A stretch of 28,519 nucleotides of DNA, from positions 1 through 28,519 of the forward strand of contig JBFHOZ010000006.1 of NCBI GenBank assembly GCA_041592975.1, read 5' to 3'. This stretch comes from BM707 sp041592975 (lineage in GTDB: Bacteria > Desulfobacterota > Desulfuromonadia > Desulfuromonadales > UBA2294). Below are positions 1 through 8,803 of this stretch, in pieces. Positions within the stretch are counted from its first letter, which is position 1, and every line of letters begins with the position of its first letter. The position numbers and the translations under genes were made by a program. The notes beneath the pieces are model-generated. The model did no database searches, was not told the origin of the DNA, and worked only from the letters and a program-made list of their open reading frames with translations.

Positions 1-246
1 ACCGGCAACATGGAATTGCACCTCGACCGGCGCCTGGTCGACAAGCGGACCTTCCCGGCGATCGACATCAACAAGTCGGGCACCCGCCGCGAGGAGCTTC
101 TGGTCGACGAAACCACCCTGCAGCGGATCTGGCTGCTGCGCAAGGTGCTCTCGAGCATGAACGTCGTCGACAGCATGGAATTTTTGCTCGACAAGCTCGG
201 CGAGACCAAGACCAATCAGGATTTTTTCGAGTCGATGAACCAGTAG
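1..246 (+). CDS. rho: Transcription termination factor Rho, C-terminal end (partial)
   Basis: The visible 81 residues are the C-terminal end of the hexameric RNA-dependent ATPase Rho, which releases RNA polymerase from untranslated transcripts. The frame is open to the left edge, so the ATG at position 10 is internal and the true start lies outside the window. Recognisable stretches include the segment around MELHLDRRLVDKRTFPAIDI and the following SGTRREELL, which belong to the RecA-like motor domain, followed by the terminal helices ending in FFESMNQ. Family knowledge: Rho ends in this way in most proteobacteria. It lies 126 bp upstream of rpmE, a common pairing in this group. The Walker motifs and RNA-binding domain are not in the window. 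Confidence 0.95.
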   Translation, partial: TGNMELHLDRRLVDKRTFPAIDINKSGTRREELLVDETTLQRIWLLRKVLSSMNVVDSMEFLLDKLGETKTNQDFFESMNQ

Positions 247-266
247 CGCCGCCGGCAACAAGCCTC

Positions 267-295
267 TTGCATCGCGACTGGACTCGTGGTACAAG
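267..295 (+). promoter_or_regulatory. Candidate sigma-70 promoter for rpmE
   Basis: TTGCAT (267-272) and TACAAG (290-295) are separated by 17 bases, in the rho-rpmE gap. This would start transcription near 302 and give a leader of about 70 nt. It is found by eye against the consensus, with each hexamer differing from it at one or more positions. Confidence 0.45.
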
Positions 296-323
296 TAACC
301 GTTTCACAGCAGCGCATCTACAC

Positions 324-364
324 CGCCAGGCGATCAAGGCCTGTACAACGCCAGGCCGTCAAGG
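324..364 (+). repeat. Short direct repeat in the rpmE leader, second copy overlapping the ribosome-binding site
   Basis: A 16-base unit, CGCCAGGCGATCAAGG at 324-339, recurs at 349-364 as CGCCAGGCCGTCAAGG (14 of 16 identical, 25-base period). The second copy runs into the rpmE Shine-Dalgarno AAGGAG (361-366). The duplication sits where translational control would act, but a regulatory role is inference. Confidence 0.6.
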
Positions 365-372
365 AGACTGAA

Positions 373-576
373 ATGAAAGAAGGCATCCATCCCAAATACG
401 AAGCTGCGACCGTCACATGCCACTGCGGCAACAGCTTTGAGACCCGCTCGACCCGAGTGGGGGAGATCACCACCGAAATCTGTTCGGCCTGCCACCCCTT
501 CTTTACCGGGAAGCAGAAACTGGTCGATACCGCCGGACGGATCGAGCGCTTCCGCAAGAAGTACGAAAAGAAATAG
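373..576 (+). CDS. rpmE: Large ribosomal subunit protein bL31, zinc-binding type
   Basis: This 67-residue protein is the 50S subunit protein bL31, which helps bridge the two ribosomal subunits. It opens with MKEGIHPKYEAATVTCHCGN, typical of the family. Cysteines 16, 18, 37 and 40 (CHC and CSAC) form the zinc site of the C+ class, rather than the zinc-free paralogue made under zinc limitation. The ATG at 373 is chosen because AAGGAG ends 6 bases upstream and the family starts here; an upstream in-frame extension to 286 would cross the leader. A strong terminator follows 12 bases after the stop, so with the candidate promoter upstream the gene looks like its own transcription unit between rho and thyX. 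Confidence 0.97.
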   Translation: MKEGIHPKYEAATVTCHCGNSFETRSTRVGEITTEICSACHPFFTGKQKLVDTAGRIERFRKKYEKK

Positions 577-587
577 CGCTCTCGGAG

Positions 588-614
588 ACGGCCCCCCGGG
601 GCCGTTTTCTTTTT
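588..614 (+). terminator. Intrinsic terminator after rpmE
   Basis: ACGGCCC (588-594) pairs with GGGCCGT (599-605) around a four-base loop, followed by TTTTCTTTTT. The GC-rich stem plus T-rich tail is a clear rho-independent terminator. Confidence 0.85.
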
Positions 615-654
615 CGGGACGAGTCGGGGGAACCGTAACCAGGGACGAAATCAC

Positions 655-1341
655 ATGCGCGTGCAGCTGCTGACCCATACACCGGACCCGCAGAGGGTTG
701 TCGCCGCGGCGGCCCGGCTCTGCTACTCGGCGGCGTCGATCGACGAGCTGATGGCCCGCGAGCAGGCCGAGCAGGAAAAGCTGCTGCGCAAGATTCTCGA
801 CCTCGGCCACTATTCGGTCCTCGAGCATGCCAGCTTCACCTTCGGCGTCGAGGGGATCAGCCGCGCCTGTTCGCACCAGCTGGTCCGTCACCGGCTCGCC
901 TCCTACTCCCAGCAGAGCCAGCGCTACGTCTCGTTCGACGAGCAGTTCGAGGCGGTGACGCCACCGACGATCGCGTCAAGTCCGGAGACGGCCGAAAAGT
1001 ACGAAAGGCTGATGGCGGAATTGCATCGGCACTACCGCGACTTCATCGAGGCCGGCATCCCGGCCGAAGACGCCCGGTTTGTCCTGCCGAACGCCGCGGC
1101 CACCAAAATCGTCATCACCATGAACGCCCGTGAACTGGTGCATTTTTTCCATCTTCGCTGCTGCCGCCGGGCGCAGTGGGAGATTCAGGTCATGGCCAAG
1201 AAGATGCTGCAGCTGGCCCGCCGTGCGGCGCCGCTGATCTTCGCGTCGGCCGGCCCCGGTTGCCTCGAAGGACCCTGTCCGGAAGGGGCGATGACCTGCG
1301 GCGCCATCAAGGCCGTCCGGCAGGAATTCGCCGAGCTGTAA
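655..1341 (+). CDS. thyX: Flavin-dependent thymidylate synthase ThyX
   Basis: This enzyme makes dTMP from dUMP using methylenetetrahydrofolate as carbon donor and reduced FAD as reductant, an alternative to ThyA. It is 228 residues long, within the family range. The diagnostic ThyX motif RHRX7S is present as RHRLASYSQQS at residues 78-88, followed by QRY. The region HYSVLEHASFTF (52-63) and the later stretch around FVLPNAAATKIVITMNARELVHFF are typical of the FAD/dUMP-binding fold. The start at ATG 655 follows an AGGGA sequence. It stands between the rpmE terminator and prfA. No clear promoter was seen in the short upstream gap. No thyA or dihydrofolate reductase gene is visible nearby. Confidence 0.96.
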   Translation: MRVQLLTHTPDPQRVVAAAARLCYSAASIDELMAREQAEQEKLLRKILDLGHYSVLEHASFTFGVEGISRACSHQLVRHRLASYSQQSQRYVSFDEQFEAVTPPTIASSPETAEKYERLMAELHRHYRDFIEAGIPAEDARFVLPNAAATKIVITMNARELVHFFHLRCCRRAQWEIQVMAKKMLQLARRAAPLIFASAGPGCLEGPCPEGAMTCGAIKAVRQEFAEL

Positions 1342-1352
1342 CCCGTTCGTCT

Positions 1353-1370
1353 CTCCGCCGCCGGGCGGAG
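1353..1370 (+). terminator. GC hairpin between thyX and prfA, weak terminator candidate
   Basis: CTCCGCC (1353-1359) pairs with GGCGGAG (1364-1370) around a GCCG loop. The following TTCCCCTGATTCT is a poor U-tract, so it may be a weak terminator, a pause site or mRNA structure. Confidence 0.35.
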
Positions 1371-1395
1371 TTCCCCTGATTCTGGTCAATTAGCC

Positions 1396-2469
<1,074 letters not shown>

Positions 2470-2471
2470 CG

Positions 2472-3320
2472 TTGGCCGAGACCTGGACGGTGCTGCGCAT
2501 CCTCGAGTGGACCTCGGACTATTTCCGCCAGCAGGGGATCGAGAGCAGCCGTCTCGACGCCGAACTGCTGCTGGCCGAAACCCTCGATCTCGACCGGGTC
2601 GGCCTCTACCTGCACTACGACCGCCCGCTCGACAGGAACGAGCTGACCGCCTACCGCGCCCTGGTCAAGCGGCGCGCCGGCCGCGAGCCGGTCGCCTACA
2701 TCCTCGGCCGGGTCGAGTTCTGGTCGCTGCCGTTCAGGGTGACGCCCGACGTGCTGATCCCCAGGCCCGACACCGAGGTTCTGATCGAGGAGGCCCTGCA
2801 GCACATCGAGGGGGAATGCCGGATCCTCGACATCGGCCTCGGCAGCGGCGCCATTGCCATTGCCCTGGCGCACGAAAAGAAGGATGCGGCGGTGGCCGGC
2901 ATCGACATCAGCCCTCAGGCGGTGGCGATTGCCGGCGAGAATGCGCGACGCAACGGCGTCGCCGACCGGGTCGATTTTTCGCTCGGAAACCTTGAAGATT
3001 TTTCCGGCGGGCCTTATGATCTCATAGTCAGCAACCCGCCCTACATTCCGCATGCCGACCTGCAGAACCTGATGCCGGATGTCAGGGATTACGAGCCGGC
3101 GGCGGCGCTGGACGGCGGCACCGACGGTTTCGAAGCCTACCGGGCGATCCTGGGGCAGGCTCCCGGTGAACTGGCCAAGGGGGGGCGCCTGCTGGTGGAG
3201 GTCGGTCTCGGGCAGGCCGATGCCGTCCGGCAGCTCTTCGCCGCGGCCGGCCTTGCCGATATCCGGATACGAAACGACTACGGCGGCATCCCGCGGGTTG
3301 TCTCCGGCATGAAAAAGTAG
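2472..3320 (+). CDS. prmC: Release factor glutamine methyltransferase PrmC (HemK)
   Basis: PrmC transfers a methyl group from S-adenosylmethionine to the glutamine of the GGQ motif in RF1 and RF2, which increases peptide release. It has 282 residues. An N-terminal helical domain (about 1-75) precedes a class I methyltransferase domain with SAM motif LDIGLGSGAIAIAL (119-132) and the substrate-amide-binding NPPY at 188-191. The start is a rare TTG at 2472; AGGAGG at 2459-2464, inside the end of prfA, lies at correct spacing and fixes this choice. The 2-base gap to prfA indicates coupled translation. The SAM motif has IGLGSG where many homologues have LGTGSG. Confidence 0.95.
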   Translation: MAETWTVLRILEWTSDYFRQQGIESSRLDAELLLAETLDLDRVGLYLHYDRPLDRNELTAYRALVKRRAGREPVAYILGRVEFWSLPFRVTPDVLIPRPDTEVLIEEALQHIEGECRILDIGLGSGAIAIALAHEKKDAAVAGIDISPQAVAIAGENARRNGVADRVDFSLGNLEDFSGGPYDLIVSNPPYIPHADLQNLMPDVRDYEPAAALDGGTDGFEAYRAILGQAPGELAKGGRLLVEVGLGQADAVRQLFAAAGLADIRIRNDYGGIPRVVSGMKK

Positions 3321-3326
3321 CGAGAC

Positions 3327-4580
3327 GTGGACAAGATTGTCATACATGGCGGACATCCGCTGAAAGGGGCCGTGCAGGTCAGCGGCGCCAAGAACGCGGC
3401 GCTGCCGCTGCTGTTCGCAACCCTGCTGGCCCCGGGCGTGCACCGCCTGGAGAACGTGCCGGCGCTGCGCGACATCGATACGGCGGCGAGGCTGCTCGAG
3501 ATCCTCGGCGCCAGGGTGGTGCGCGACGGCCATCGGTTCGAGATCGACTCGACCGATATCAAGAGCGTCGAGGCGCCGTACGACCTGGTCCGCACCATGC
3601 GGGCCTCGGTGCTGGTCCTCGGCCCCCTGCTCGCCCGGGTCGGCCATGCGCGGGTCTCGTTGCCGGGCGGCTGCGCCATCGGCGCCCGCCCGATCAACCT
3701 CCACCTCAAGGGGCTGGAGGCCCTCGGTGCCCGGATCGAACTCGATCACGGCTACGTCGAGGCGCACGCCGAACGTCTGCGGGGCGCACGGATATCCCTC
3801 GACATGCCGACCGTCGGCGGGACCGAGAACCTGCTGATGGCGGCGGCGCTGGCCGAAGGGGAGACGGTGATCGAGAACGCCGCCCGCGAGCCGGAAATCA
3901 TCGATCTGGCCAACGCCCTGATCGGCATGGGAGCCGATATCCGGGGAGCCGGCAGCGACGCCATTACGATCCGGGGCGTGAAGAGCCTGCGGCCGATGCG
4001 GCACCGGGTGATGGCCGACCGGATCGAGGCCGGCACCTACATGGTCGCCGCGGCCATGACCCGGGGGGATGTCTTCGTCCGGGGGATCGACGCCGCGCCG
4101 CTGGAAGCTTTTCTGAGCAAGCTGCGCGACACCGGCGCCGTCGTCGAGGAGGCCGGTGACGGCATCCGGGTGGTCGGGCCGGAAACGATCAGGTCGGTGG
4201 ATATCAAGACCCAGCCGCATCCCGGCTTCCCGACCGACATGCAGGCGCAGTTCATGGCGCTGATGACGCTCGGCGACGGCACCAGCGTCATCTCGGAGAC
4301 CGTCTTCGAGAACCGCTTCATGCATGTCTGCGAACTGCAGCGGCTCGGTGCCGACATCGTCATCGACGGCCACGTCGCCACCGTCAAAGGGGTCCCTTCC
4401 CTCTGCGGGGCGCCGGTGATGGCGACCGACCTGCGGGCGAGCGCGTCGCTGGTCATCGCCGGGCTTGCTTCGGACAACACCACCGAGGTGGCGCGCATCT
4501 ACCATCTCGACCGCGGCTACGAGAAGCTGGAAGAGAAACTGAAGGGGCTCGGTGCCGATATCGTTCGGCAGCCGGCCTGA
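3327..4580 (+). CDS. murA: UDP-N-acetylglucosamine 1-carboxyvinyltransferase MurA
   Basis: MurA transfers enolpyruvate from phosphoenolpyruvate to UDP-GlcNAc, the first committed step of peptidoglycan synthesis, in the cytoplasm. It has 417 residues, the usual length. Conserved features are KNAALP at 22-27, the loop cysteine C116 in PGGCAIGARP (the fosfomycin-alkylated residue in the family), and catalytic D304 in PGFPTDMQ. With cysteine rather than aspartate at 116, fosfomycin sensitivity of the enzyme is expected. The start is GTG at 3327 with only a weak upstream ribosome-binding sequence, 6 bases after the prmC stop, so translation is probably coupled. It sits between the RF1 pair and hisG, a common placement in this group. 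Confidence 0.97.
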   Translation: MDKIVIHGGHPLKGAVQVSGAKNAALPLLFATLLAPGVHRLENVPALRDIDTAARLLEILGARVVRDGHRFEIDSTDIKSVEAPYDLVRTMRASVLVLGPLLARVGHARVSLPGGCAIGARPINLHLKGLEALGARIELDHGYVEAHAERLRGARISLDMPTVGGTENLLMAAALAEGETVIENAAREPEIIDLANALIGMGADIRGAGSDAITIRGVKSLRPMRHRVMADRIEAGTYMVAAAMTRGDVFVRGIDAAPLEAFLSKLRDTGAVVEEAGDGIRVVGPETIRSVDIKTQPHPGFPTDMQAQFMALMTLGDGTSVISETVFENRFMHVCELQRLGADIVIDGHVATVKGVPSLCGAPVMATDLRASASLVIAGLASDNTTEVARIYHLDRGYEKLEEKLKGLGADIVRQPA

Positions 4581-4603
4581 TCCGACCCTCCGGGAGGAGC
4601 AGG

Positions 4604-5266
4604 ATGAACGACGTCATAACTTTCGCCCTGCCGAAAGGGCGCATCATGCAGGACTCGATGGCGCTCTTCGGCAAAATCGGCATCACCTGCCCGGAGATGG
4701 AGGGGGACAACCGCAAGCTGGTGTTCGAGAACCGCGACGCGGGTTACCGCTTCATGGCGGTGCGGGCGACCGACGTGCCGACCTACGTCGAATACGGCTG
4801 CGCCGATATCGGCGTCGTCGGCAAGGACACCCTGCTCGAACAGGGGAAGGATCTCTACGAGCCCCTCGACCTGAAATTCGGCTACTGCCGGCTGGTCGTC
4901 GCCGAGCCGAAGGAGCTGCTGCAGGACGACGACCCGGCCAACTGGTCGAACATCCGGGTGGCGACGAAGTATCCCAATATCACCGAGCGGTACTTTGCCT
5001 CCAGGGGGGTGCAGGTCGAGCTGATCAAGTTGTACGGGTCGATCGAGCTGGCGCCGCTGGTCGGCCTCTCCGAGCGGATAGTCGACCTGGTCTCCACCGG
5101 GGCGACCCTGCGCGACAACGGCATGGTCGAGGTCGAGACGATCGCCGAGATCACCACCCGGCTGATCGTCAACCGCGCCAGCCTGAAGACCAAGCACCGG
5201 CGGATCGCCCGAATCATCGATGACCTGGAGAAGGTGATCGGCGACGACGTAAAGATTTCCGGCTGA
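4604..5266 (+). CDS. hisG: ATP phosphoribosyltransferase, short form (HisG-S)
   Basis: HisG joins ATP and phosphoribosyl pyrophosphate in the first step of histidine synthesis. At 220 residues it is the short form, lacking the C-terminal ACT-like regulatory domain of the roughly 300-residue long form. Family members such as this need a HisZ partner for activity and feedback control by histidine. The N-terminal FALPKGRIMQDSMALF and the later LVSTGATLRDNGM (phosphate-binding loop for PRPP) are clear. A strong GGGAGGAGCAGG precedes ATG 4604. It opens the his cluster, 23 bases after murA. No hisZ is in this window, so it must lie elsewhere if the enzyme is active. Confidence 0.96.
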   Translation: MNDVITFALPKGRIMQDSMALFGKIGITCPEMEGDNRKLVFENRDAGYRFMAVRATDVPTYVEYGCADIGVVGKDTLLEQGKDLYEPLDLKFGYCRLVVAEPKELLQDDDPANWSNIRVATKYPNITERYFASRGVQVELIKLYGSIELAPLVGLSERIVDLVSTGATLRDNGMVEVETIAEITTRLIVNRASLKTKHRRIARIIDDLEKVIGDDVKISG

Positions 5267-5289
5267 TCCGCGACCGGAGGAACAGAGAT

Positions 5290-6585
5290 ATGATCCCGAT
5301 TTACAGGTTTGACGACTCCGGATTCGAGGCGGCCCTGGCGAAGATCGTTGCGCGGGGCGAGCAGGCCCCGGCGGGCGTCGAGGAGACGGTGCGGGAGATC
5401 ATCACCGCCGTTCGCCAGAGAGGCGATGCCGCCCTGTTCGAGTATACCGAGCGCTTCGATCGCCTCGCCCTGACGGCGGAATCGATCCAGGTCTCCTCCG
5501 CCGAGATCGACCGGGCGATGCAGATGGTCGAGCCGGCGGCCCTGGCAGCCCTCGAGCTGGCCGCCGAGCGGATCGCCGCCTACCACGAGAAACAGCTGGG
5601 TGAAACCTGGATCTCGAAGGATGAGCCGGACGTCCAGCTCGGCCAGATGGTGCGGCCGCTCGACAAGGTCGGTATCTACGTCCCCGGCGGCAAGGCGGCC
5701 TACCCTTCCTCGGTGCTGATGAACGCCGTGCCGGCAAAGGTCGCCGGCGTCGGCGAGGTGATCATGGTGGTGCCGATGCCGGACGGCGAGGCCAACCCCT
5801 ACGTGCTGGCGGCGGCGAAGATCGCCCGGGTCGACCGGATCTTCCGGATCGGCGGCGCCCAGGCGGTCGCGGCCCTCGCCTACGGGACCGGTTCGGTGCC
5901 GCGGGTCGACAAGATCACCGGTCCCGGAAACATCTACGTCGCCACCGCCAAGAAGCAGGTCTTCGGCCAGGTCGACATCGACATGATCGCCGGCCCGAGC
6001 GAGATCCTGATCATCAACGACGGCAGCGGCGAGCCGGCGCATCTGGCGGCCGACCTGTTGTCGCAGGCCGAGCACGACGAGATCGCCTCGTCGATCCTGA
6101 TCACCACCGACGCGGCGATGGCCGAAAAGGTGCAGGCGGCGGTCGCCGAACAGCTCGAAAAGTTGCCGCGGGCCGCCATCGCCCGCAAGTCGATCGCCGA
6201 CTACGGAGCGATCATCGTCGCCGGCGATATCCTCGAGGCGATCGATTTCAGCAACCGGATCGCCCCGGAGCACCTCGAGCTGGCGGTCGACGACCCCTTC
6301 GACATTCTCGACGGCATCCGCCACGCCGGCGCCGTTTTCCTCGGGCACCACACCCCCGAGGCGGCCGGCGACTACCTGGCCGGCCCGAACCACACCCTGC
6401 CGACCGGCGGCACGGCGCGGTTCTTCTCGCCGCTCGGGGTCGAGGATTTCGTCAAGAAGTCGAGCCTGGTCTACTTTACGCGGGAGGGGCTGGAGCGGCT
6501 CGGCGAGAAGATCGTCACCATCGCCGAACTCGAAGGGCTCAGCGCCCACGCCCGGTCTGTCTCGATCCGATTGCAGCAGGACTAA
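5290..6585 (+). CDS. hisD: Histidinol dehydrogenase
   Basis: HisD oxidises L-histidinol to L-histidine in two NAD-dependent steps, the last reactions of the pathway. It has 431 residues. The residues that bind zinc and act in catalysis in characterised enzymes are all in place: Q259 and H262 in LSQAEHDE, E327-H328 in IAPEHLEL, D361 in AGDYLAGPNHT and H420 in GLSAHARS. The signature around VPRVDKITGPGNIYVATAK (204-222) is intact. GGAGG precedes ATG 5290 at good spacing. It lies 23 bases after hisG and 12 before hisB, in one apparent transcript. Confidence 0.97.
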   Translation: MIPIYRFDDSGFEAALAKIVARGEQAPAGVEETVREIITAVRQRGDAALFEYTERFDRLALTAESIQVSSAEIDRAMQMVEPAALAALELAAERIAAYHEKQLGETWISKDEPDVQLGQMVRPLDKVGIYVPGGKAAYPSSVLMNAVPAKVAGVGEVIMVVPMPDGEANPYVLAAAKIARVDRIFRIGGAQAVAALAYGTGSVPRVDKITGPGNIYVATAKKQVFGQVDIDMIAGPSEILIINDGSGEPAHLAADLLSQAEHDEIASSILITTDAAMAEKVQAAVAEQLEKLPRAAIARKSIADYGAIIVAGDILEAIDFSNRIAPEHLELAVDDPFDILDGIRHAGAVFLGHHTPEAAGDYLAGPNHTLPTGGTARFFSPLGVEDFVKKSSLVYFTREGLERLGEKIVTIAELEGLSAHARSVSIRLQQD

Positions 6586-6597
6586 GGGAGGTTTGTT

Positions 6598-7188
6598 ATG
6601 GCCCGCAAGGCATCCATTGATCGCAAGACGACGGAAACGCGCATCCGCCTGAACCTCAGCCTCGAGGGGAAGGGGGACTACGACATCGATACCGGGGTGC
6701 CGTTCTTCGACCACATGCTCACCCAGGTCGCCAAGCACGGGTTCTTCGGCATCAAGATCAAGGCCGCCGGCGATCTCGAGATCGACGCGCACCACACCGT
6801 CGAGGACATCGGCATCTGCCTCGGCGAAGCGTTCAAGAGCGCGCTGGGCAACAAGAAGGGGATCAAGCGCTTCGGTCGGGCGACCATGCCGATGCACGAG
6901 GCCCTCGCCTCGGTGATCGTCGATTTTTCCGGCCGGCCGCTGCTGGTCTTCAACGTCGACATCCCCAAGGTCAAGGTCGGCGATTTCGACGCCGAGCTGG
7001 TCGAGGAGTTCTTCGTCGCCTTCTGCAACCACGCCGGCGCCAACATCCACGTCAACCTCGCCTACGGGGAGAACCTGCATCACATCATCGAGGCGATCTT
7101 CAAGGCGCTCGGCCGCGCCCTCGACGAGGCGACCAGCCACGATCCGCGTATCGACGGGGTCATGTCGTCGAAAGGGTCGCTGGAATAG
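6598..7188 (+). CDS. hisB: Imidazoleglycerol-phosphate dehydratase
   Basis: This manganese enzyme dehydrates imidazoleglycerol phosphate to imidazoleacetol phosphate. The protein is 196 residues and monofunctional: it has no fused histidinol-phosphatase domain as in enterobacterial HisB. The duplicated metal-binding histidine motifs are visible: FFDHMLTQVAKHG and DAHHTVEDIGI in the first half, and CNHAGANIHV and NLHHIIEAIFKALG in the second. GGGAGGT lies just upstream of ATG 6598. A separate histidinol-phosphate phosphatase is needed and is not in the window. Confidence 0.97.
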   Translation: MARKASIDRKTTETRIRLNLSLEGKGDYDIDTGVPFFDHMLTQVAKHGFFGIKIKAAGDLEIDAHHTVEDIGICLGEAFKSALGNKKGIKRFGRATMPMHEALASVIVDFSGRPLLVFNVDIPKVKVGDFDAELVEEFFVAFCNHAGANIHVNLAYGENLHHIIEAIFKALGRALDEATSHDPRIDGVMSSKGSLE

Positions 7189-7210
7189 TTCATCGCAACC
7201 GGTCTGCAAG

Positions 7211-7834
7211 ATGATCACGATTATCGACTACGAAATGGGCAACCTGCGCAGCGTTGCCAAGGCTTTCGAGAATCTCGGCTTCGACGCCCGGGTCAGCGCC
7301 GACCCGCGCGACCTTGCCGACACCGGCAAGATTGTCCTGCCCGGTGTCGGGGCGTTCCGGGACTGCATCCACAACCTGCGCGAAGGCGGCTTCGTCGAGC
7401 CGCTGCTGCAGCATGTCGAAAAAGGCCGGCCGCTGCTCGGTATCTGCGTCGGCATGCAGATGCTCTTCGACGAGAGCGAGGAGTTCGGCCGCCACCGGGG
7501 GCTCGGGCTGCTGCCCGGCAAGGTGCGCCGCTTCCCGGCCGACATGGAGGAGGGGGGCGAGCGGCTCAAGGTGCCGCACATGGGGTGGAATGCGATCACC
7601 TTCGAACCGGGTGTGCCGCTGTTCGACCGGGTCGCGCCGGGGAGTTACGTCTACTTCGTCCACTCCTACTACTGCGCCGCCGAGAACCCTGCGCACGTCG
7701 CCGCCGCCTGCACTTACGGAGACGTCACGTTCTGTGCCGCCGCCCGGCACGGGAACATCATGGCGACCCAGTTCCACCCGGAGAAGAGTCAGAAGATCGG
7801 CCTGCAGATATTCAGGAATTTCGGTGATCTATAA
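7211..7834 (+). CDS. hisH: Imidazole glycerol phosphate synthase, glutaminase subunit HisH
   Basis: HisH hydrolyses glutamine and channels ammonia to HisF, making imidazoleglycerol phosphate and AICAR. It is a class I glutamine amidotransferase of 207 residues with PGVGAF at 44-49, nucleophile C79 in LLGICVGMQMLF, and the H189/E191 pair in QFHPEKSQ. The ribosome-binding site before ATG 7211 is weak, although hisB stops only 22 bases upstream. Its partner hisF is not adjacent: hisA and two repeat elements intervene. The gap of 239 bases after hisH is by far the longest in the his cluster up to this point. Confidence 0.97.
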   Translation: MITIIDYEMGNLRSVAKAFENLGFDARVSADPRDLADTGKIVLPGVGAFRDCIHNLREGGFVEPLLQHVEKGRPLLGICVGMQMLFDESEEFGRHRGLGLLPGKVRRFPADMEEGGERLKVPHMGWNAITFEPGVPLFDRVAPGSYVYFVHSYYCAAENPAHVAAACTYGDVTFCAAARHGNIMATQFHPEKSQKIGLQIFRNFGDL

Positions 7835-7840
7835 AGAGAT

Positions 7841-8060
7841 AGCCACAAAGATCCGAAGATACCAAAAAAGGCAAAAACGAAAAGCGATCTTGACGGAGAG
7901 ACGGAGAGGGGCAGAGGAAAAGCAAAGAACAAGGCTCTATTGTTGTGGTTTTGATTTAACCAAAAGAGCATTTTTCGGTTTTCTCTCCACCTCAACGCCT
8001 CTCCGTTAAAATGATTTTGATTTTCTTCGTGTCTTGGTGCCTTCGTGGCAAAAAGGTTTA
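7841..8060. repeat. Palindromic intergenic repeat element, copy A (hisH-hisA gap)
   Basis: This AT-rich element fills most of the hisH-hisA gap. It is an imperfect inverted repeat: the left arm has GCCACAAAG and later TGACGGAGAGACGGAGAGG, while the right arm has CCTCTCCGTTAAAA and then CTTCGTGTCTTGGTGCC and TTCGTGGC. The apex carries a nested hairpin, GCTCT (7934-7938) with AGAGC (7965-7969) and TGGTT (7946-7950) with AACCA (7958-7962). Copy B, between hisA and hisF, shares long stretches including 36 identical bases (7996-8031 here, 8924-8959 in B). No coding capacity is credible. It resembles a non-autonomous dispersed palindromic (REP/MITE-like) element; no transposase is nearby. Confidence 0.85.
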
Positions 8061-8073
8061 AAGGGTTTCAGGA

Positions 8074-8802
8074 ATGATCATTATCCCCGCAATCGACTTG
8101 AAGGAAGGCCGCTGTGTCCGTCTGGAGCAGGGGCTGATGGAGAAGGACACCGTCTACAGCGACGACCCGGCGGCGCAGGCGCTGGCCTGGCAGGAGCAGG
8201 GGGGCGAGCTGCTGCACATCGTCGACCTCGATGGTGCTTTTGCCGGCGTGCCGAAGAACCGCGACGCCATCGAGGCGATCGTCACGGCGATCGACATCCC
8301 GACCGAGCTGGGGGGCGGCATCCGCGACATGGCGACCATCGAGGCCTATCTCGACCTCGGCGTCGGCCGGGTCATCCTCGGCACCATTGCCAAGGAGAAC
8401 CCCGCCTTCGTCGCCGAGGCGTGCCGGAAATTTCCCGGGCGCATCGTCGTCGGCATCGACGCCAAGGACGGCCTGGTGGCGGTGCGCGGCTGGGCCGATG
8501 TCACCGAAAAAAGAGCGACCGAACTGGCGCAGGAGATGGAGGGCTTCGGCGTCGAGGCGATCATCTACACCGACATCGCCCGCGACGGCATGATGCAGGG
8601 GCCGAACATCGAGGCGACCAGGGCGCTGGCCGAGGCGATCTCGATCCCGGTCATCGCCTCCGGCGGCGTCTCCAGCCTGCGCGACATCCGCCAGCTGCTG
8701 GCCATCGAGGACTCCGGCGTCGCCGGCGTCATCACCGGCAAGGCGATCTATACCGGCGCGCTCGACTTGCGCGAAGCGGTCGCACTGACGAAAAACAAGT
8801 AA
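8074..8802 (+). CDS. hisA: ProFAR isomerase HisA
   Basis: HisA opens the ribose ring of ProFAR to give PRFAR, the substrate of HisHF. It is a 242-residue beta/alpha barrel related to HisF. The two catalytic aspartates are D8 in IIIPAIDLKEG and D129 in VGIDAKDG, and the phosphate-binding loops GGGIRD (80-85) and IASGGVSS are present. ATG 8074 follows AAGGG at 8061-8065 with 8 bases spacing, just outside repeat copy A. The gene is bracketed on both sides by same-orientation copies of the repeat element, so homologous recombination between them would delete it. Confidence 0.97.
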   Translation: MIIIPAIDLKEGRCVRLEQGLMEKDTVYSDDPAAQALAWQEQGGELLHIVDLDGAFAGVPKNRDAIEAIVTAIDIPTELGGGIRDMATIEAYLDLGVGRVILGTIAKENPAFVAEACRKFPGRIVVGIDAKDGLVAVRGWADVTEKRATELAQEMEGFGVEAIIYTDIARDGMMQGPNIEATRALAEAISIPVIASGGVSSLRDIRQLLAIEDSGVAGVITGKAIYTGALDLREAVALTKNK

Positions 8803-8803
8803 T

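Noticed and set aside
4882..7218. 778-codon minus-strand open frame opposite hisG-hisD-hisB
   Set aside because: Shadow of the his genes with the same composition artefact; no start signal or recognisable domain.
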